A DNA stretch of 64,000 bases, taken from NCBI GenBank assembly GCA_022842595.1, contig JALHPF010000008.1, positions 62,001 through 126,000 of the forward strand. The letters are read 5' to 3'. The stretch is from Rubrivivax sp. (GTDB lineage Bacteria > Pseudomonadota > Gammaproteobacteria > Burkholderiales > Burkholderiaceae_C). Positions 55,009 to 62,940 of the stretch are shown in pieces (positions within the stretch are counted from its first letter, which is position 1; each line of letters starts with the position of its first letter). Made by a program: the position numbers and the translations under genes. Under the pieces are notes generated by a model, which did no database searches, was not told where the DNA came from, and worked only from the letters and a program-made list of their open reading frames with translations.

Positions 55009-56450
55009 CAGGCCCAGTCGGCGGCGCGCCGCTCGAGCGTGCGGCGCGAGATGCCCAGCAGCTGCGCAGCCCGGGTCTTGTCACCGCCCACCTGCGCCAG
55101 CACGGCCAGGATGTGGCGCTTTTCAAGCGTGTGCAGGTCGACGGTGCCGCTTTCGGCGGCGCTGGCGGTTTCGGCAGTGCCCGTGGCAAGCTTGGCATTG
55201 GCTGCAGCCGGTGCAGCAGCGGCCGCGGGTGCAGACGTGGGTGCAGACGCCTTGCGCGAGAGCCCCTGATACAGCGCAGACACATTCAAGGCGCCGACGA
55301 TGAGCGAGCGCTCGAGCAGGTTGCGCAGTTCGCGCACATTGCCTGGCCAGTCGTATTCGCACAAGTAGCGCATCTCGTCGTCGCTCACCTCGATCGGCGC
55401 CACGCCCAGCCGCGGCGCCAGCGTCGCGATGAAATGCGCCACCAGCGCGGGGATGTCTTCCTTGTGCTGGCGCAGCGGCGGCAGCCGGATGTCGACGACC
55501 TGCAGCCGGTAGTACAGGTCCTTGCGGAAGCGCCCGGCTTCCACTTCTGCGGCCAGCGGCCGGTTCGTCGCGGCCACGATGCGCACCGCCACCGGAATTT
55601 CCTGCTGGCTGCCTGCCGGCCGCACGCGCCGGCTTTCCAGCACCCGCAGCAGGCTGGCCTGCACGCTGGGCGGCAGTTCGGCGACTTCGTCGAGGAAGAG
55701 CGTGCCGCCCTGGGCGTAGACGAAGAGGCCGTCGCGCGGCGCGCTGCCGTCTTCCTGGCGCGCCTGGCCGAAGAGTTCACTTTCCAGCAGCGCCGGCGAG
55801 GCGGTGGCGCAATTCACCGGCACGAACGGGCCGGTGGCATGCTGGCTGAGTTCATGCAGCGCCTGCGCAGCCAGTTCCTTGCCGGTGCCGGACTCGCCCG
55901 TCAGCAGCACCGTGCTGTCGACCGGGGCCACGCGCTGCAGCGCCGCCTTCACGCCGCCGATGGCCAGCGACGAACCCACCAGCGCGTCGGCCGGGCGCGT
56001 GCGCTGGCGCAGCGCGCGCTTGAGCAGGAAGTTCTCGCGCTTCAGCCGCGCGCGTTCCAGCCCGTGCTTGAAGGCGTTCAGCACCTGGGTCACGCGGAAG
56101 GGCTTCAGCAGGAAGTCGCCGGCGCCGGCGCGCAGGGCCTCGATGGCGGTGTCCAGGTCGGCGAACGCGGTGATGAGAACGACTTCACAGCCGTTGCCGT
56201 CTTCGCGCATCTCCTTCAGCAGTTCCAGCCCGCTCTTGCCGGGCAGGGTGATGTCGAGGATGACGAGGTCGAAGCGGTGTTGCAGCAGCAGGGCCTGCGC
56301 TTCCTCGGCCGAGCCGGCTTCCATCACCCGGCCGGCACGCGACGACAGGGTCTTGGTGAGGAAGTTGCGCATGCCAGGTTCGTCGTCGACCACCAGCACC
56401 GCGGCCAGTGGCCAGTGTTCCGGCAGGGTGGGTGAGGCAGGCGTGGACAT
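55008..56450 (-). CDS. NtrC-family response regulator lacking the GAFTGA loop
   Basis: Predicted 480-residue regulator. The receiver is normal (VLVVDDEPGMRN, Asp66 in LVILDITLPGKSG, LITAFADLD, FLLKPFRV). The AAA+ domain has Walker A LLTGESGTGKE and Walker B GGTLFLDEVAELP. The loop after ESELFG reads QARQEDGSAPRDG where sigma-54 activators have HEKGAFTGA. A Fis-type helix-turn-helix ends the protein (ILAVLAQVGGDKTRAAQLLG, then SRRTLERRAADW). Without GAFTGA, contact with sigma-54 is unlikely, so it may act through sigma-70, as known for some GAFTGA-less NtrC-type proteins. It forms an operon with the kinase and is divergent from formate dehydrogenase. Confidence 0.92.
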   Translation of the reverse strand: MSTPASPTLPEHWPLAAVLVVDDEPGMRNFLTKTLSSRAGRVMEAGSAEEAQALLLQHRFDLVILDITLPGKSGLELLKEMREDGNGCEVVLITAFADLDTAIEALRAGAGDFLLKPFRVTQVLNAFKHGLERARLKRENFLLKRALRQRTRPADALVGSSLAIGGVKAALQRVAPVDSTVLLTGESGTGKELAAQALHELSQHATGPFVPVNCATASPALLESELFGQARQEDGSAPRDGLFVYAQGGTLFLDEVAELPPSVQASLLRVLESRRVRPAGSQQEIPVAVRIVAATNRPLAAEVEAGRFRKDLYYRLQVVDIRLPPLRQHKEDIPALVAHFIATLAPRLGVAPIEVSDDEMRYLCEYDWPGNVRELRNLLERSLIVGALNVSALYQGLSRKASAPTSAPAAAAAPAAANAKLATGTAETASAAESGTVDLHTLEKRHILAVLAQVGGDKTRAAQLLGISRRTLERRAADWA

Positions 56451-56546
56451 CGCAGGATTGTAGGAAGCGCGGGTAGAAACCCTGTACGACAGCTCGTGGC
56501 GTCATCAGCCTGGTGAATCGACCGGTTCGGGCAAACGATTGGACAG

Positions 56547-56558
56547 GCCGGGCCCGGC
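56547..56558. promoter_or_regulatory. Twelve-base palindrome between regulator and formate dehydrogenase genes
   Basis: GCCGGGCCCGGC is perfectly symmetric and sits near the middle of the 186-base divergent region. In such GC-rich DNA it could occur by chance. I see no sigma-54 -24/-12 element in this region. Confidence 0.25.
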
Positions 56559-56636
56559 TGCCGATAGTGCCGCATGCGGTCGCCGCGGTCGTGCGACTGC
56601 GCGACCGCGCCACCCTGCGCCACTTTCGTCCAACGC

Positions 56637-58391
56637 GTGAACCATCCCGTCATCCCGATTGCCGTCCAGGCACTGCAAGCCCCCAGCGATCAACGCCGGC
56701 GTTCGCAGCCCCGAGGTCGCCAGGTCGAAGCCCAGGCACTGGCCGAAGTGCAGGCGGCGCTGAACCTCGCGGCCGGCACCCCGCCGCGACGTGAACTGCT
56801 GATCGAGTACCTGCATGCGATTCAAGACCACTTCCGGCAGCTGTCGGCCCCGCACATGGCAGCGCTGGCGCAGTGGATGGGGCTGGCGCAGACCGAGGTC
56901 TTCGAGGTCGCGAGCTTCTATCACCACTTCGACATCGTGCGCGAGAACGAGCACGGGCATGTGGCAGCCGCGCCGGCGCTGACGGTGCGGGTGTGCGACG
57001 GCCTGGCCTGCCAGCTGGCTGGCGCCGATGCGTTGCTGCAGCGCCTGCCGGCCCTGCTGGGCGCCGAGGTGCGTGTCATCCCCGCGCCCTGCATCGGCGC
57101 CTGCGACCGCGCCCCGGCCGTGCATGTGCACCAGCACCTGGTGGCCCCGGCGCAAGCCGAAGCGGTGCAGGCCGCCGTGGCCACCGGCCGGGTGCGGGCC
57201 GAGGCACCCGCCGTTCTGCCGCTGGCGGCGTATGTCGCCCAGGGCGGCTACGCCTTGCTGCGCGACTGCCTGGCCGGCCGGCGCAGCGTCGACAGCCTCA
57301 TCACCACGCTCGAACACGCCGGCCTGCGCGGCCTGGGCGGCGCGGGCTTCCCCACCGGCCGCAAGTGGCGCATCGTGCGCGAGCAGCCGGCGCCGCGCTG
57401 GATGGCGGTGAACATCGACGAAGGTGAACCCGGCACCTTCAAGGACCGCTGGTGCCTGGAGACCGACCCGCACCGTTTCCTGGAAGGCATGCTGGTGGCG
57501 GCCTGGGCGGTGGACGCGGTGTGTGTCGTCGTCTACCTGCGCGACGAATATCACGGCGCGCGCGAGGCGCTGGAAGCCGAATTGCAGGCGCTGGCCGGAT
57601 TCACAGCCTCGCCCGACTTCGCCGGACTGGCGCTGCCGAAGATCGAACTGCGCCGTGGCGCCGGCGCCTACATCTGCGGCGAAGAAAGCGCGATGCTCGA
57701 ATCGATCGAAGGCAAGCGCGGCATGCCGCGGCTGCGCCCGCCGTACGTTGCCCAGGTGGGCCTGTTCGGCCGGCCGACGCTGGTGCACAACCTGGAATCG
57801 CTGGTCTGGGTGCGTGAACTCGTCGAACGTGGCGGCGAGTGGTTCGCGGCGCAAGGCCGCCATGGCCGCAAGGGGCTGCGCCGCTTCTCGGTGTCGGGCC
57901 GCGTGAAGAACCCGGGCGTGAAGCTGGCCCCGGCCGGCATCACGCTGCGTGAACTGGTCGACGAATACTGCGGCGGCCTGCCCGACGGCCACCGCCTCTA
58001 CGCCTACCTGCCGGGTGGTGCCTCGGGCGGCATCCTGCCGGCCAGCCTGGCCGACGTGCCGCTGGACTTCGACACGCTGCAGCCACACGGCGCCTTCATC
58101 GGCTCGGCCGCGGTGATGGTGCTGACCGAAAGCGACAGCCACCGCGACCGCGCGATGGTCGCCGCACGCAACCTGATGCAGTTCTTCGAACACGAAAGCT
58201 GCGGCCAGTGCACCCCCTGCCGTGCCGGCACAGCGCAGGCCAACCATCTGATGGCCGGCGAGCACTGGGACACCGCGCTGATGGCCGAGCTTTCGCAGGT
58301 GATGCGCGACGCTTCCATCTGCGGCCTGGGCCAGGCCGCACCGAACCCGATGGACTGCGTCGTCCGCTACTTCCCGCACGAATTGAGCTGA
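56637..58391 (+). CDS. NAD-dependent formate dehydrogenase, fused gamma-beta (diaphorase) subunit
   Basis: Predicted 584-residue fusion of two subunits that are usually separate. Residues 25-175 are the 24-kDa NuoE/FdsG-like [2Fe-2S] domain, with Cys120, 125, 152 and 156 (VCDGLAC, CIGAC). Residues 195-584 are the 51-kDa NuoF/FdsB-like domain, with GLRGLGGAGFPTGRKW and NIDEGEPGTFKDR for FMN/NADH and the [4Fe-4S] ligands in ESCGQCTPCRAGT with SICGLG. It passes electrons from the molybdenum subunit to NAD. The GTG at 56637 is my preferred start; the ATG at 56574 is an in-frame alternative that adds 21 Cys/Arg-rich residues. The alpha subunit follows after 14 bases. Confidence 0.92.
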   Translation: MNHPVIPIAVQALQAPSDQRRRSQPRGRQVEAQALAEVQAALNLAAGTPPRRELLIEYLHAIQDHFRQLSAPHMAALAQWMGLAQTEVFEVASFYHHFDIVRENEHGHVAAAPALTVRVCDGLACQLAGADALLQRLPALLGAEVRVIPAPCIGACDRAPAVHVHQHLVAPAQAEAVQAAVATGRVRAEAPAVLPLAAYVAQGGYALLRDCLAGRRSVDSLITTLEHAGLRGLGGAGFPTGRKWRIVREQPAPRWMAVNIDEGEPGTFKDRWCLETDPHRFLEGMLVAAWAVDAVCVVVYLRDEYHGAREALEAELQALAGFTASPDFAGLALPKIELRRGAGAYICGEESAMLESIEGKRGMPRLRPPYVAQVGLFGRPTLVHNLESLVWVRELVERGGEWFAAQGRHGRKGLRRFSVSGRVKNPGVKLAPAGITLRELVDEYCGGLPDGHRLYAYLPGGASGGILPASLADVPLDFDTLQPHGAFIGSAAVMVLTESDSHRDRAMVAARNLMQFFEHESCGQCTPCRAGTAQANHLMAGEHWDTALMAELSQVMRDASICGLGQAAPNPMDCVVRYFPHELS

Positions 58392-58405
58392 GACCTGAAC
58401 GCCCC

Positions 58406-61276
58406 ATGAACGCCATCACCCTAGCCGAGCAAGCCCGCCTGGCCGCCCGCGAGATCACGTTCACGCTCGACGGCCGCGAGGTCTGCGCCCGTGAAGGCGA
58501 AACCCTGCTGACCGTGGCCGACCGCGAAGGCGCCGAGGTGCCGCGCCTTTGCCATGCCGACGGCCTGACGCCGGCCGGCAACTGCCGTTCCTGCGTGGTG
58601 GAAGTGGCCGGTGAACGGACGCTGGCGGCTTCGTGCTGCCGTGCCGTGCAGCCCGGCATGCAGGTGCAGACGGCCAGCCCGCGTGCGCGCAGCGCCCAGC
58701 GCCTGGTGGTCGAACTGCTGCTGGCCGACACGCGTGCCGCCAGCCTGCCCGCCGGCAACGAGCTCACGCACTGGGCCGACGAATTGGGGGTGGCCACCGC
58801 GCCGTCGGCCAGCCGCTTCAAGGCCCGCGCGCCGCACACGCCGGACCCCAGCCACGCCGCCATCACCTTCAACGCCGACGCCTGCATCCAGTGCACCCGC
58901 TGCCTGCGCGCCTGCCGCGACGAGCAGGTCAACGACGTCATCGGCCTGGCGCTGCGCGGGGCGCAGGCGAAGATCGTGTTCGACCAGGCCGATCCGATGG
59001 GTGCCTCCAGCTGCGTGGGCTGCGGTGAATGTGTGCAGGCCTGCCCCACCGGAGCGCTGTCTTCCAAGGCCATGCCCGAGCCGGTGGTGGCCGACAAGCA
59101 GGTCGATTCACTCTGCCCCTACTGCGGCGTGGGCTGCCAGGTGACCTACACCGTGAAGGACGACGCCATCGTCGACGTGCAGGGCCGCGACGGCCCGGCC
59201 AACGAAGGGCGTCTGTGCGTGAAGGGCCGCTATGGCTACGACTACGCGCGCAACCCCGAACGCCTGACGGTGCCGCTGGTGCGACGCCAAGGCGCGCCCA
59301 AGCAGCCCGGCCGTGTGCTGGCCCCACACGAGATCGCCGACGTGTTCCGCGAAGCCACCTGGGAAGAAGCGCTGGCGCTGGCCGGTGGTGGCCTGGCGCG
59401 CATCCGCGACACGCATGGCAGCCATGCGCTGGCGGGCTTCGGTTCTGCCAAGGGCAGCAGCGAAGAGGCCTACCTCTTCCAGAAGCTCGTGCGGCTGGGC
59501 TTCGGCACGCACAACGTCGACCATTGCACGCGGCTGTGCCATGCGTCCAGCGTCGCGGCGCTGCTCGAAGGCCTGGGTTCGGGGGCGGTCAGCAACCCGG
59601 TGCGCGATGTCGTGCACGCCGAAGTGGTGGTGATCATCGGCGCCAACCCCACCGTCAACCACCCGGTGGCGGCCACCTGGATCAAGAACGCAGCGCAGGC
59701 CGGCACCAAGCTGGTCCTGATCGACCCGCGCCACAACGCGCTGACGCGCCACGCCCACCGCCACTTGCGCTTCAAGCCGGGCGGCGACGTGGCGCTGCTG
59801 AACGCGATGATGCATGTCATCGTGGCCGAAGACCTGGTCGACCACGCCTTCGTCGAAGCCCGCACCGAGGGCTTCGCGGCCCTGGCTGAACACCTGAAGG
59901 CCTTCAGCCCCGAAGCGATGGCACCGCTGTGCGGCATCGAGCCCGCGGCCATCCGGGATGTGGCCCGCCTCTTCGCCACCAGCCGCGCGTCGATGATCCT
60001 GTGGGGCATGGGCGTCAGCCAGCATGTGCACGGCACCGACAACGCACGTTGCCTGATCGGCCTGTCGCTGCTGACCGGGCAGATCGGCCGCCCCGGTACC
60101 GGCCTGCACCCGCTGCGCGGTCAGAACAACGTGCAGGGAGCTTCCGACGCCGGGCTGATCCCGATGATGTACCCCGACTACCAGCGTGTCACCGACACCG
60201 GGGCACGCGCCCGCATGGCGCAGGCCTGGGGTGTTCCTGAAGAGTGGCTGAGCCTGCAGCCCGGCCTGACTGTGGTGGAAGTGATGCACGCCGCCGCGGC
60301 CGGCCGCCTGAAGGGCCTGTACGTGATGGGCGAGAACCCGGCGATGAGCGACCCCGACGCCCACCATGCACGCGAGGCCCTGGCTTCGCTGGACCTGATG
60401 GTGGTGCAGGACATCTTCATGACCGAAACCGCCTGCCTGGCCGACGTGGTGCTGCCAGCCAGCAGCTTTGCCGAGAAGACCGGCAGCTTCACCAACACCG
60501 ATCGCACCGTGCAGATGGCGCGGCCGGCCCTCAACCCGCCGGGCCAGGCGCGCCAGGACATTGCCATCCTCATCGACATGGCGCGTGAACTGGGGCTGGA
60601 CTGGTCGGGCTATGGCAACCCGCACAGCGACGCCCCGGCCGTGGTGGGCGCGGTGTTCGACGAGATGCGCCGCGCCATGCCCAGCATCGGCGGCATCACC
60701 TGGGCGCGTTTGCAGGCCGAAGAGGCCGTCACCTACCCCTGCGAAAACGAAGGCGACGCGGGCGAGCCGGTGGTCTTCACCAGCAGCTTCCCCACGCCCA
60801 GCGGCCGCGGCCGCTTCGTGCCGGCCGGCCTGGTGCCCAGCGCCGAGGTGCCCGACCTGGACTACCCGCTGGTGCTGAGCACCGGCCGCCAGCTGGAACA
60901 CTGGCACACCGGCAGCATGACCCGGCGCAGCCATGTGCTGCACACGCTGGAACCCGAACCGGTGGCCTGGATGCACCCGGCCGACATGGCGCGCGTGGGT
61001 GTGCAAGCCGGCGAACCGGTGACGCTTCAGACGCGGCGCGGCAGCGTGTGCCTGTACGCCCGCGCCGACGAAAGCGCGCAGCCGGGCATGGTGTTCGTGG
61101 CCTTCTGCTGGGCCGAGGCTGCGGTGAACGAACTGACGCACCCGGCGCTGGACCCGGTGGCGAAGATTCCGGGATTCAAGGTCTGCGCGGTGCGTGCAAT
61201 GGCGGGTGGAGTGGTGGGCGGGGCGGTTTCGGCCTCTCGGGCGGCGACTGCAGAGGCGAACAAGGGCCCGCACTGA
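58406..61276 (+). CDS. fdsA: Formate dehydrogenase alpha (molybdenum) subunit
   Basis: Predicted 956-residue catalytic subunit that oxidises formate to CO2. The N-terminal [2Fe-2S] domain has Cys49, 60, 63 and 77 or 78. A two-cluster ferredoxin domain follows (CIQCTRCLRAC, CVGCGECVQACP). The molybdopterin part begins with its own cluster (CPYCGVGC, RLCVKG). The metal ligand Cys378 and catalytic His379 lie in DHCTRLCHASS; cysteine replaces selenocysteine. The HxxxCxxCxxxxxC cluster motif expected between the first two domains is not visible (LLLADTRAASLPAGNELTHW). The start at ATG 58406 is 14 bases after the diaphorase gene. Accessory genes (fdsC/fdhD, fdsD) are not seen in the window. Confidence 0.95.
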   Translation: MNAITLAEQARLAAREITFTLDGREVCAREGETLLTVADREGAEVPRLCHADGLTPAGNCRSCVVEVAGERTLAASCCRAVQPGMQVQTASPRARSAQRLVVELLLADTRAASLPAGNELTHWADELGVATAPSASRFKARAPHTPDPSHAAITFNADACIQCTRCLRACRDEQVNDVIGLALRGAQAKIVFDQADPMGASSCVGCGECVQACPTGALSSKAMPEPVVADKQVDSLCPYCGVGCQVTYTVKDDAIVDVQGRDGPANEGRLCVKGRYGYDYARNPERLTVPLVRRQGAPKQPGRVLAPHEIADVFREATWEEALALAGGGLARIRDTHGSHALAGFGSAKGSSEEAYLFQKLVRLGFGTHNVDHCTRLCHASSVAALLEGLGSGAVSNPVRDVVHAEVVVIIGANPTVNHPVAATWIKNAAQAGTKLVLIDPRHNALTRHAHRHLRFKPGGDVALLNAMMHVIVAEDLVDHAFVEARTEGFAALAEHLKAFSPEAMAPLCGIEPAAIRDVARLFATSRASMILWGMGVSQHVHGTDNARCLIGLSLLTGQIGRPGTGLHPLRGQNNVQGASDAGLIPMMYPDYQRVTDTGARARMAQAWGVPEEWLSLQPGLTVVEVMHAAAAGRLKGLYVMGENPAMSDPDAHHAREALASLDLMVVQDIFMTETACLADVVLPASSFAEKTGSFTNTDRTVQMARPALNPPGQARQDIAILIDMARELGLDWSGYGNPHSDAPAVVGAVFDEMRRAMPSIGGITWARLQAEEAVTYPCENEGDAGEPVVFTSSFPTPSGRGRFVPAGLVPSAEVPDLDYPLVLSTGRQLEHWHTGSMTRRSHVLHTLEPEPVAWMHPADMARVGVQAGEPVTLQTRRGSVCLYARADESAQPGMVFVAFCWAEAAVNELTHPALDPVAKIPGFKVCAVRAMAGGVVGGAVSASRAATAEANKGPH

Positions 61277-61317
61277 TCGGCAGTGCGGGTGGGCGGGCAG
61301 CGGTTCGCCGCCCGTCT

Positions 61318-61333
61318 CGGGCGTTTGCGCCCG
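61318..61333 (+). terminator. Possible weak terminator hairpin after formate dehydrogenase
   Basis: CGGGCG and CGCCCG with a TTTG loop lie 42 bases after the fdsA stop. No T-run follows. A second small hairpin (GGCCGG-TTT-CCGGCC, 61384-61398) lies near the end of the convergent phospholipase gene. Either or both may end transcription from the two sides. Confidence 0.3.
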
Positions 61334-61426
61334 TGAGCTTCTGCTCGTTGCCAGGGCGACCCTGGTAGGGTCTTCGGCTGAAGGGCCGGTTTCCGGCCTC
61401 GGGGGACTCCGGTGTTCAGGGCCAGC

Positions 61427-62713
61427 CTACAGCTGGCTGTGCAGCAGACCAGCCAGCCATTCCAGCGCACGCTCGGACCATGGCCGGGCCTGCCACTCGG
61501 CCAGGCTGACCGGGCGTGACTTCGCCCAGTCGTCGTCGAACACGCGCTGCTGCTCGAGCCCGAAACCAGGGTCCAGCACATTCAGGTTGGCCTCGTCGTT
61601 GAGGCGGAAGGATCGGTTGTCGAAGTTGGTCGACCCCACCGATGCGAAGCGGCCGTCGACGACCAGACTCTTGACGTGAAACATGGTCGGCTGGTACTCG
61701 GCAATCTGCACGCCCGCTGCCAGCATCGGCCCCCAGGTGCCACGCGACGCCTGGCGCACGATTTCGGCGTCGATGTGCGCGTTCGGCGTGATCACGCGCA
61801 CCTTCACGCCGCGGCGGGCCGCCTTGATGAGGATGGCAACGGTCATCTCGTCGGGCACGAAGTAGGCGCTGGCGAGGTCGATGCTGGTGCGCGCCGCGGT
61901 GAGCGACAGCATGTACATCAGATGCATGCTTTCGCTGCCGCCGCTGGGCGAACTGCTGAACATCTGGGCGGCCAGTTTCCCCGCGGGCTTCAGCGCCGGG
62001 AAATAGGCATCGCCGTGCAGCACCTTGCCGGTGGCACGCATCCAGTTGTCCAGGAAGACAGACTGCATCTGCGCCACCACCGGGCCCTCGACGCGGAAGT
62101 GCGAATCACGCCATTCCTCGGCGTTGCGCGCCCGTCCGCGCCAGGGGTCGGCAATGCCGACCCCGCCGGTGAAGCCGACGCGGCCATCGACGACCAGCAA
62201 CTTGCGGTGCGTGCGGTTGTTCAGGCGGTCCAGGGTCGTCCAGTGCGGCTCGTGGAAGCGCTTGACCTCGATGCCGGCTCGTTCCAGTTCGTCCAGCAGC
62301 ACCTGTTCCATCTTCAGGCTGCCCACCCAGTCCAGCAGCACGTGCACCCGCACGCCGGTGCGGGCGCGCTCGGCCAGCGCCTCGACGAACTCGCGACCGA
62401 TGCTGCCCGACCAGTAGATGTAGGTCTCGAAGGTGATCGTGGTGGTGGCGCCACGCACCGCGGCCAGCATCGCGGCGAAGATCTGGTCGCCATTGAGCAG
62501 GGTGTCGACGCGGTTGCCCTCGACCAGCGGCGGGCCGAGCAGGCTGCTCAGGGAACGGCGGAATTCGCCGTCGTCGCTTTCGTACAGCCGGGGCAGTTCC
62601 TGGCGCAGCTTCTGTTCACCACTGCCCAGGTTCTGCGCCAGCAGCACCCCGACCAGAGTGCACAACACCGTGATCACGACCCATCCCGCCCGGGACTGTA
62701 GCCATCGCCGCAT
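61427..62713 (-). CDS. Phospholipase D-family protein (cardiolipin synthase-like)
   Basis: Predicted 428-residue membrane-anchored enzyme. After one N-terminal helix (AGWVVITVLCTLVGVLLA) come two phospholipase D domains with the HKD motifs HRKLLVVDGRVGFTGGVGI and HVKSLVVDGRFASVGSTNFD. The double HKD layout and the segment FETYIYWSGSIGREFVEAL are typical of ClsB/ClsA-like cardiolipin synthases, which join phosphatidylglycerol molecules. A general phosphodiesterase role is possible. The start is the ATG at 62713; the track begins one codon earlier with a TTG. It converges with formate dehydrogenase and is divergent from the acylase gene. Confidence 0.9.
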   Translation of the reverse strand: MRRWLQSRAGWVVITVLCTLVGVLLAQNLGSGEQKLRQELPRLYESDDGEFRRSLSSLLGPPLVEGNRVDTLLNGDQIFAAMLAAVRGATTTITFETYIYWSGSIGREFVEALAERARTGVRVHVLLDWVGSLKMEQVLLDELERAGIEVKRFHEPHWTTLDRLNNRTHRKLLVVDGRVGFTGGVGIADPWRGRARNAEEWRDSHFRVEGPVVAQMQSVFLDNWMRATGKVLHGDAYFPALKPAGKLAAQMFSSSPSGGSESMHLMYMLSLTAARTSIDLASAYFVPDEMTVAILIKAARRGVKVRVITPNAHIDAEIVRQASRGTWGPMLAAGVQIAEYQPTMFHVKSLVVDGRFASVGSTNFDNRSFRLNDEANLNVLDPGFGLEQQRVFDDDWAKSRPVSLAEWQARPWSERALEWLAGLLHSQL

Positions 62714-62940
62714 CAAGCTGTGTCTCCTGTCTTTCGCATAGGCATCACGCGCCAGTATCGGTGCCCGGGCCGCCGCGGTTTGTAGGCCGCGGCCGCGTGA
62801 AGGCCGGGTCGATGCGGATGCGCAGGCCGCGTTGCCCCTGAGGCGCCAGCAGGCGGACTGCAGCTACATTGAATGCGCCCAAAAAATCACTGGCGAACCG
62901 CGCAGCCTTGCGTGCAGTCCACCGTCCACAGGAGACCCCC

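Noticed and set aside
56451-56636. Sigma-54 promoter before formate dehydrogenase
   Set aside because: No GG-N10-GC pair of the right spacing and context was found by eye.
59108-61273. 721-residue minus-strand ORF
   Set aside because: Antisense shadow of the formate dehydrogenase alpha gene.
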